Positions 55,890 through 64,000 of a stretch of 64,000 nt of DNA are shown here, in pieces (the stretch's first letter is position 1; every line of letters starts with the position of its first letter). This DNA comes from Albugo candida. Lineage: Eukaryota; Oomycota; Peronosporomycetes; Albuginales; Albuginaceae. The translations under genes were made by a program, and so were the position numbers. Below the pieces are notes generated by a model. It had not been told where the DNA came from. It searched no databases and worked only from the letters and a program-made list of their open reading frames with translations. The stretch is taken from contig CAJNAR010000176.1 of the NCBI GenBank assembly GCA_905220665.1, forward strand, positions 310,001 through 374,000. The letters run 5' to 3'.

Positions 55890-57032
55890 ATGGTTCAAGT
55901 CGACATATCGACACAACCAAGGGTGCTAGCGTCCACTTGTAGTGACGTGGCAACCCTCATGAGTCACCCTGTTTTGGGTGATTGCATGTTTGTTGATGAG
56001 TCATCACCCCTATGTGATGACGTGGAAAGTACCCCCACCCCCAGTGTGACGGTACAGGGTAATACCGGTACTACCGGGGTAGGATGTGGTACCGGTAGTA
56101 CATGCGGTACTGTCCTTGCCTCGTCACACGGTGACCAAAAGGCAACTGCAACTGTGGACGACATTAACAGTTCTACTCTTGCTGACCTTATCAAGTCACA
56201 GGAGTCCTTGCGTAAGGACCAGGCAAGAGCTCGAGCGAAATTTCGCGTGGAGCTCCCAAAGCCGAAAGCCTCGGACATCGAGTCTATTATGCGATTGTAT
56301 GCTGATGAAAAACATCCCGAGTGGTCGGTGTTGGCAGAAAAATTGGAGGCAGCGAAGCCTTTTAAGGTCTCCAAGGCCACCTTTCCCATGATCCTGGAAA
56401 CAGGTCAAGCGTTGGTGCGTACACCAAACGGGAAATTTATGTTTTCTCTTATGAAAGATAATGGGAATCCAGTATTCGAGAGTCTACTGGAGAGCAGAGC
56501 CATTGCTCAAGTATCAAAAATGCCTGGTGGCAATCTTCGAGTGATGGTTTACGCCGAGCATGCTTGTCAACAGCTGGAGTGCTAGCCGATAACCATCCTC
56601 GAGTCTCAATACCTTTTTCGGGAGTACGATCCTCTCAAATCCAAATACTACCTGTATATATTTGGATTGGGCGTGGAGGAAGAACGGATTCCGATTTTAC
56701 GTTCCCTTCACAGTCTAGGATGTCCAGTAGTCTTTGCTACTTTCCGCGAAACTCTTCCGTGCAAGGGTGTCGTGATGTCGACGTGGAGAGTGTACTTTAG
56801 TACTCCTAAGTGCCCTCCACAGCTAGTCCGCATCGGTAAAGTATGCGAACAAATTGCATACGAAAAGTTGCTTTACCCTGTGCGAGGGAAACACGCTCCT
56901 ATCCCATCGGAACGACCACGTTTTGGTCAACGTGGTCCTTATTGCTTGGATTTGTGTGCTATATCGACCACGGTAGCACGGCAACAACAATCGAACAAGC
57001 AAAAGAAAAAGCAAAACCACATTCAAAATTAA
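55890..57032 (+). pseudogene. LINE ORF1-like, one frameshift
   Basis: ATG at 55890. The N-terminus is acidic and Gly/Thr-rich (TGTTGVGCGTGSTCGT). A middle basic region (KDQARARAKFRVELPKPKA) precedes a globular part (FSLMKDNGNPVFESLLESRA). The frame stops at 56585 and continues in another from about 56600 (YLFREYDPLKSKYYLYIFGL, CPVVFATFRETLPCKG) to a Gln/Lys-rich basic tail (QQQSNKQKKKQNH). ORF1 proteins of LINEs bind RNA; no RRM or zinc knuckle is visible here, so the assignment is by position. Confidence 0.55.
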
Positions 57033-57440
57033 CCGCAACAAAAACCAAAACAGCAATCAAAACAAACAGACGCGCCAACGGTGCTCGTGGTGGCACCACA
57101 AACGGTAGTGAAGCCAGTTCACAGTCCAGAATTGGAAGCGAGCAAACCTGAACGGAAGCTCTCCGATTTAAATCCCGTTGAAGCTCAATACTCCCCCAAC
57201 TATCACACCTCCAGGAGCATAAGGCTTATTGCAGCCGTCTCCTCCCATCCTCCAACTGAGCAGTCAGTCATACTCACAAACACGGGTAGAGCGGGATGGG
57301 GATGAGGATGTATCCATGAAGTTGGCATGGAGGAGTGGAAAACGTAACCGGGTGGAGCCGTTCGAACAATTGGTCTCCAAAGCACTCCTCTTGCGCTTCC
57401 GAAACTAGCGACGAGTAATAATTTTTGTGTACACGCAACT

Positions 57441-58145
57441 ATGGAGGTGGAGATCGAAGAAGTAAAAGCGGTTGCCAATCCGGAGAATGGAAATCGCGTT
57501 CAAATCATCCCCGTGAAAGCACGGATGCCACAAGAAGTGGCCACCTCGAAAGAGGCGGCATACTTTTATCAGAAAAGGCACAGAACAACCGAGAAATCGG
57601 AGCGACCAACCCGTGTTGGTGAAATAGGGGAACTAATGGAAATCGATTCCAAAAATGCCCTTCACTCCCTCCGACCAGACAAGCTGGTTCAAGCGGATGC
57701 TTGCATCCCTCATGTGCGAATGCTAATCCAGTTCTGCACAAATCCGGACAAAATCATCCGAGCGGCACTTGATCATCCGATCACGATGAATGGTGTGCTA
57801 CTCGCATGTATGGAGTCGAACGATAAAGCTTTGGATGAAGTGGCGCATCTACTCATGATAAATCTAGTTTTTGCAACACACAGTCTCGGCGAGGATGTTA
57901 CGTTTGCGACGCGATGGAGTCGTCACGTTGGTGGCAAAGTTCCCTTCAAGCGATCTGTTTTGTTCGGGAAAGTAATGTTGTGGTGGACGTCAGTGCCGGA
58001 CATCGTTATCGGTTTTGACTCGAGCAACGAAAGCACTCGCGCTGTTGGAACTTTTATTCATGTGTACTGCTCCGACATTCTACAAAAACGNTCACTGGAT
58101 CCAATATCTCACCGATGGACCAGTGATCTGGATTCCGGGTCATAA
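57441..58145 (+). pseudogene. LINE uncharacterised frame between ORF1 and endonuclease
   Basis: 235 codons from an ATG, with LIQFCTNPDKIIRAALDHPI and HVGGKVPFKRSVLFGKVMLW, and WTSVPDIVIGFDSSNESTR near the end. An N at 58091 falls in frame. No known domain. It may be the second half of ORF1 or the start of ORF2. Confidence 0.45.
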
Positions 58146-58379
58146 TTGTCGTTTTCTTCCACCCAATGTGATCATATCCTTCTTCCGCTCCGACGTGGGC
58201 ATAAAGCGTTGGTCTCAATGATTTGGAGGTGGATGGCGTGGACTTCTCCATGGTGACATCGCTGAGCTTTCCGTCAATCTCAGCAATTTCCCAGAGGAAC
58301 ATACAACACTTCACCTCTCACAAAAAGATGGTGAAACGAGGTTGATTTCTGGTCCACTTCAGCTTAAATGCTAAGGGCT

Positions 58380-59623
58380 CCTCGATTATTTCAACGTGGA
58401 ACAATATCTCAGCACTCACGGTGAATGTTGATGGAATTCATAAAAATGGTCATCTTTTTATCGACCACATCCTATCACAACACTCCATTTGCTGTGTTCA
58501 AGAAACCAAGTTTCACGATCGCAACCAACTGGACTCATTTTAGTTTTTATTATCCTCAAAAATGCTGCACAAAATGTTTGTCAATGGCCACAACAGTGCT
58601 TTTCTCCATCCGACTCAAAACCGCAGTGGCGGCGTCATGACAATCCTTCGTTTAGACTTTCCCGGTTATACAACAGCTGAAGAACTCACCGAACAAAGCA
58701 TTCGAAATCGTTATTTGGCTTTGCGTCTTATCATTCACGATGCACCGGTGTATATTCACAATGTAGATGCACCGGTCAAGGCCGAGGAACGAGTGGGTTT
58801 TTATGCGTTATTGCTTTCCAACACTTTCGAATCGAACGCAACACATATCGTATTTGGTGATTTCAACACACCGCTCGATCCAGCTATCGATGCTTCGAGT
58901 GGAATAATTCGACACGAACCAAGTCGATTAGCGTGTTTGGAATGGCTTTCACAGTTGGGTGTGGTAGACGCTTGGCGAATCCAACATCCGACTGAATAAG
59001 TATTTACAGGACCATTACCGTGCAAGAATCGACTAGATTACTTCTGCATGTCGGAAGAGCTATTCAATATGGTATACAAAACCTCTGAGTATTTTCGTCC
59101 ACGACATGCCGGAGATCATCTGGCACAAAAAGTAACTTTTGCAAATCCAACTCAATCTCCGGGTCGAGAATATTGGACATGTTCATTACGACTATTTGAA
59201 TATCCTAAAGTTGTCGAAGCAATCAAATTGGAAGCGATTTTGGTGCTCGAACAGTTACGGACNACTTCGAATCCCGGTAAAATGTGGGAAAGTTGGAAGA
59301 CGAAAATCAAGAAACAGCTTCAAGGAATCGAAAAAAAGGTTGCAAAAGATAGCCGACGTGATGTTGAGTCTAGCCAGCGTGTTTTGGAAGTCGCAGCAGC
59401 TCGATATCGCATTCAAGACAACAATGAGTCACGGTATTTTTACGAATCGAGTCTCCAACAATTTAGAATTTCAGTCGAAAACAACGCGAAATGCAACCAA
59501 GATGAAAGCTTCGACCATCACGTGAAGCATATAGAGAACTCTTCCAAGCATTTATTTCGCCCTCCGGATAATTTTGTCGTCGCGTGCCGATCGAAAATGT
59601 TACAAGAAAATGTGGTACCGTGA
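58380..59623 (+). pseudogene. LINE ORF2 endonuclease (APE type) and linker
   Basis: APE motifs in order: ILSQHSICCVQETKF (catalytic Glu, near 58475), HIVFGDFNTPLDPAIDA (near 58845), NRLDYFCMSEE (near 59030) and HAGDHLAQKV (catalytic Asp-His, near 59103). The linker is helical (EKKVAKDSRRDVESS). A TAA at 58997-58999 and frameshifts break it. The enzyme nicks target DNA for target-primed reverse transcription. Confidence 0.85.
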
Positions 59624-59729
59624 CATCGAACCCGAGGGAGATTATTGACGAATTTAGCGATCTTTGGGGTGGTGTCATGAGCTCTCTTTATAGCGCAGAG
59701 ACCGACTTGAATGTTCCCAGTGAAAGAAA

Positions 59730-61284
59730 ATAAAAAAGTTACTCGATTCGATGCACGATTCCCTTGCCTCAGCAGAGCAAGACCGTCTCTCTACTCCCTT
59801 AAGTACGACCGAGATGGCGGAAGCGACCAAGCACATGCGGAGTAGTTCTTCTCCAGGTATGGATGGACTACCAGCTTCATTTTATCAGCTTGATCCGGAA
59901 ACGTTTAGAGAGTGTCTAAAGATAGTGTTCGAATATCAGCTGTAACGAGGAATTTTACTCCGATCACAACGTCACTCAGCAATCACACTTTTATACAAGA
60001 AAAAATCACGATCCTGGCAACTATCGACCGATCGAACTGCTTTGCGTCGATGTGAAAGTACTTTCAAAAGTGTTGGCGTATTGATTGCAACGTTTTTTGC
60101 CCAAATTGATCCATCAAGATCAAAGAGCATTCGTGCGAGGAAGGTCAATGCATCACCATATTCGACATCTCACCGACATCCAAGACTTGGTCACTCATCG
60201 TGGGGAGGAAGCTTATGCGACTTTTCTCGACTTTGAGAAAGCTTATGATCGAGTCAATTGGACGTACATATTTCGTGTTTTGGAAAATATGGGCGTTGGA
60301 AAAAGTTTCATCGAGTGGGCTCGTCTTTTGTACAATAACACAAAGGCGCAGTTAATGATCAATGGAAATATCACAACGTCCATTACACCACAACGTGGAG
60401 TGAAACAAGGTGATCCTCTCTCAGCATTACTTTTTCTAATGAAGATCGAACCTTTGGGAAATCTACTACGACAACATGAAGAACATGGCATTCGTATTAA
60501 TGGCACAACTGTCGCAACTGGATTATTTTTTGCGGACGATTCGACATTAATTTCAGAGACACCAAATGGTGTTTTGACGCAACTCGAACTCGTCCAAGTC
60601 TATTGCGATGGATCGGGTGCGAAACTCAACTTGAGTAAATNATCTTTGCTCTCGTTGAATCGGACCATGCCGTGTCCACGTATTCCCAATTTGACCATAA
60701 TGGGTCCGGAGGATTCGGTCAAGTATTTGGGTATTCCGTTCGGCCAGAAACCAACTCATTCGATGGTTAATTCAACTCTCGACAAGCGTTTTTACGATGG
60801 TTTTGGTGTATGGTTTCGACGAGCACGAACTGTCCTTGGTCGACTACTGGTTGCGCAGACGATGATTTTATCACGTTTGTGGCATTACACGATGCACGTA
60901 GACATACCAGCAGTAACCATTCGACAGTGGCAATCGATGTTTAATCGATTTGTGCTTGGTCGAAAACACAAAAAAGATTCAAAACATGTTCACCTACTCA
61001 GCAAAGAGTTTTTATATCTTCGCCGACAAGATGGTGGACTACAAGTTCCTTTTTTGGTGGGACGACTAAAGCTACAACGTATTCAATTCCTTCAGCAGTT
61101 CGCATCCGATGCGTCAACAAGTATTCCTGCGAATTGGACAACTGATTCGACGGAATTATTACAACTTATCCAACCTTCCTTTGGACCACACAAGCCGATG
61201 GATATATTCACCATCGCACCAAATCGACATGGGAAAATGGTTCAATGGGAGAGCATATCGTCATGGTGGAAACACGGATTTTAA
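59730..61284 (+). pseudogene. LINE ORF2 reverse transcriptase
   Basis: RT blocks: SSSPGMDGLPASFYQ (near 59845), PGNYRPIELLCVDVKVLSK (near 60017, other frame), QDQRAFVRGRSM, FLDFEKAYDRVNW (motif A, near 60225), QRGVKQGDPLSALLF (motif B, near 60390) and GLFFADDSTL (motif C, near 60521), then KYLGIPFG thumb-type sequence. A stop in AY-stop-LQRF (TGA 60079-60081) fits CGA to TGA. N at 60641 lies after motif C. Confidence 0.9.
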
Positions 61285-62538
61285 ATGTGGCATCAGATGG
61301 ATTGGAGCACTTCAATATCAGATTTGAATGTTTCACAACGCCGTCAGTACTACATGGAACAGCCGATGTGGTTCCACTACGACCAAAAATTACATAACGA
61401 AGCTGCTACTCGTAACCCGAGTACGCAAAACATTTGGTACAATCTTGGCATGGGAGATGAACCACATCGCACATTTCGAAAAATGTTTGCTACACTTTTC
61501 GAGATTCGCGGTCTTCAAGACTTTTTTCGAGAAAGCGACACATGGCCAACGAAGGAAGATTTCGTCGCCAACTATTACAACGACGAAGAGCTGAACACGT
61601 CGGATATGTCTGAAGAAAAGTTGCTGAGTCGACTTTACAATGAAGTCACTCAGATTCTCCAGCGTATCCACTCGACGATTGGTCTCATCACTTGGATTAT
61701 ACCAACCACAAGTGGCAGATCATTTTATGTGGGAGTAAAAATCAAGGAAAGGAAACATTATTTTCCATCTATTCCACGCTCACAACTCTCACGAATCGTC
61801 TGGAAACCTCCCGAACCAACCAAGAGTCATCCGATGTCGACACATTGGTCACCGCGGGAGAGATCGGCCACACTGGATTTAGAGCGGGTTCGAACTTTTA
61901 TGGCTACATCACGGCATCTTCGGAAACGTGTACTACCAATTTTTGAAGATTTAGAGTTTCGTCTAGCCTTTCGGATGTTGCCAGTTCGATCTCGTTTCTG
62001 GTTCTTAAAGGATATTCAGCCCGACATTATATTGTGCACACAGTCTTCGTGTGGGGCAGTGGAATCCGATCAACATCTCTTTCTAGAGTGCGATAACACG
62101 GCACAATTATGGAGGGAGTTACTCCCTAGTTGGGATCAGTTTTTCTCCTCCCGATCACGTTGGATGCATATTGCATGCGCAAACGTACCAGCACTACGGT
62201 CGGATTGGAAAGACTATTTCGACATTATATCAGATTTATGGCTTGCATTGCAAGCGGTGACACTACACTTCGTCTGGACAGATCGTAATCTTCGTTTGGT
62301 CGATCAGCGATCAGCAACTCCGACAGTTCCACCACTTTCCGTGATCTACACCACGTTTAGTGCGCACGTTCGGTACTTTCGAAGACAGTGTTACGACCAA
62401 GTAGAAAGCATTCGGCTTGCAAAGGTGCTGGATCAACTCGCAACGCAAGGATCATTTGGTGGATTTTTCAGAAGTCGAAGATCATTGCTNCGGGTACGGC
62501 ACAGACAAGTCAAAATGCAAGTGCAACTCAGATCCTAG
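61285..62538 (+). pseudogene. LINE ORF2 C-terminal domain with zinc-binding motif
   Basis: A 417-codon frame continuing ORF2. AFRMLPVRSRFWFLKDIQPD is followed by CTQSSCGAVESDQHLFLEC (near 62035-62095), the zf-RVT type C-x4-C-x7-H-x4-C motif found at the end of many LINE ORF2 proteins. The start Met is internal; the frame joins the RT by a shift near 61280. N at 62490. Confidence 0.8.
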
Positions 62539-62875
62539 TCCTAGTTGGATGGCCTTGTTCCGCCTAGTGTGGCGCACACCAATGTGAAAACCACGGTACT
62601 TTTGGACCAAATTTACAACTTTACAAACTGACCACTTAACAACTTGACAAGTTTCAACATTTATCCGTTGCACGATGGACACACTCTCGTACTGTAGTGG
62701 TGAACGCTACCGCAGTGCAGGACTAGCAACGAGAGACATATTATCAACTATCACAGGTATTTCACGAAACGTTTTTTATATGTATATATGCTATTTAAGG
62801 TAGCCTAGGCAACTAGAGAAGTCAGTTAGTCTAATTCTAGTAATATAGACACCTTCAACTGATCTATGAATATCT

Positions 62876-64000
62876 ACCAGTATGATGCGGGCATGGCATT
62901 CATCAATTGAAGAAGATGTATACCCATTTAACTCCTGAAGGTGTCGACATGAACCCAACTCAGGCTTTGAAACTCAATCCAAGCTTGTGAGCCTAAAACA
63001 GATTAGTGCGACATTTTTCAAGTCAATTATGATTATTTTCATGCACATGGTTTTCCTGAGATGTGTTCCGATTTCGTGCGTATACGTCAGTGATGATATA
63101 AACCTCTCGTGAACACGTGACCTTGAATGTCGACGACTTGCTAAGTGGAGATGTCAGGAAGATTCGGAGTATAAAAAGGTAGCACATGAACTTGCTATTA
63201 ATTTTCAATTATCAAGAATAGTAAATGTACTATACATCCTGTGAGTTGAAAGTGATGTTCCCAAAGTGCTTGCACTGAAAGGATTATCGATAAGTCCGAT
63301 AGTGCCGCGGCAGAAAGTGTGTACAATCGAAGTGGAAGGCCATAAAATTTACAACTCTGAGAAGAACGATATAAAATAGAGAATCGTTCGTATGGCGGGC
63401 TCTCTTCTGTATTTGGCATTTGATCAAGCCCGCAATTGCGTTGGCGATGAAGTGAACTGAAACGTACGCTATGTGCATGCTACGGTATCTGAATCCAAAC
63501 GCGATGTTTCATTGAAATTAGTCGGACGGATGAAGGTGAATGCATCCACTAATATAATTGGGTAACCAACAAGACATCAGAAGTCTTGATGGTGAAAAAC
63601 AACTTTCCAGCCACCGTGTAAGTCGAAATGTGGCACTTTAAGTGTGCTCTCGTAAACTATTGTAGACAAAACATTTATTTAGGGGGATAACGATAATGAT
63701 TGACGCTAGCTACTGTGTATGAAGATAGAAAGAGCGAAATCGCAATCGCCAAGAAAGATGGCAACATAGGAGACCCAGCAACATCATCATACGTTCTCTA
63801 TTTGTCCTTGAATACGTCAAGCCAAGGGTATTCATCTGGATTATATCGCGACTCGGCTACAACGAGCCGTATTCCTGACTAAAAACAATTCAAAAGAAAC
63901 CTTTTAGCTTCTTCAGGTCAAGTCAAAAATTGTAAACTTCTCCACGATGAATTTATTGACAATAAAGTCTGTGGACGCTCAATTTTTGAGTAGAGGAGTT
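62876..64000. other. No gene recognised
   Basis: Short frames only. A 63190-63260 stretch (TTTTCAATTATCAAGAATAGTAAAT) vaguely recalls the upstream region of the PAN-type copies, but too weakly to call. Confidence 0.4.

Larger units (their letters stand above)
55890..62875 (+). mobile_element. Near full-length APE-type LINE (non-LTR retrotransposon), decayed
   Basis: Order: ORF1 (55890-57032), a second uncharacterised frame (57441-58145), APE-like endonuclease (58430-59110), reverse transcriptase (59750-60700), C-terminal domain with a zinc-binding motif (to 62538) and a 3' end shared with the fragments at 21905 and 28045. Several frameshifts, and N bases at 58091, 59263, 60641 and 62490, break the frames. 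The 5' end and target duplications were not determined. It is the reference copy for the two 3' fragments in the window. Confidence 0.92.

Overview
This is a eukaryotic, AT-rich, gene-poor and repeat-rich window. It best fits an oomycete, perhaps a plant-pathogenic white-rust (Albugo-like) species. The evidence is very short spliceosomal introns (51-67 bp with GT..AG ends), Ty1/copia and APE-type LINE retroelements, an oomycete-like Inr/FPR promoter, and many small Cys-rich proteins with signal peptides. The organism is an inference. No bacterial operons, rRNA, tRNA or CRISPR array were seen.

Layout. 1-8 kb: a duplicated non-coding block (D1) split by a complete but decayed copia element on the minus strand (2200-6785, 149-bp LTRs, 5-bp AAAAC target duplication). 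8-12.5 kb: a second, unrelated copia element on the plus strand. 12.5-19.3 kb: a remnant of a PAN/Apple-type secreted gene, one intact-looking secreted Cys-rich gene (15706-16317), then a three-gene block (unknown gene, secreted gene with a frameshifted signal peptide, decayed BAR gene). 20-28 kb: LINE 3' fragments flanking partial copies of the secreted gene and of block D1. 28-35 kb: a tandem array of decayed PAN/Apple-type secreted genes followed by a decayed relative of the 17.7 kb gene. 35-41 kb: mostly unassignable DNA with weak secreted-family remnants. 41-43.5 kb: a DDE transposase gene with a 67-bp intron. 43.5-45 kb: a large secreted Cys-rich gene. 47-50.5 kb: the second copy of the three-gene block, with the better BAR-PH gene. 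50.5-55.1 kb (minus strand): a WD40 gene, an unrecognised coding-like region, and a five-intron Kelch-BTB (LZTR1-like) gene. 55.9-62.9 kb: a nearly full-length decayed LINE.

The central result is a fast-decaying secreted protein family. Its members share a signal peptide, a ~60-residue N-terminal module (Cys, then 23-33 residues, then a V/I/K-x-C-E/A/K-F-like motif), a small Cys-knot-like module and an unrelated C-terminus (PAN/Apple or unique). Almost every copy is broken differently, often in the start codon or signal peptide: start-codon loss, a 168-bp in-frame deletion of the signal peptide, or a frameshift in the signal peptide. The host-type genes at 48.9-55.1 kb also carry in-frame stops or frameshifts, so either the locus is decaying or the assembly contains errors. 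Five N bases in the window suggest some caution.
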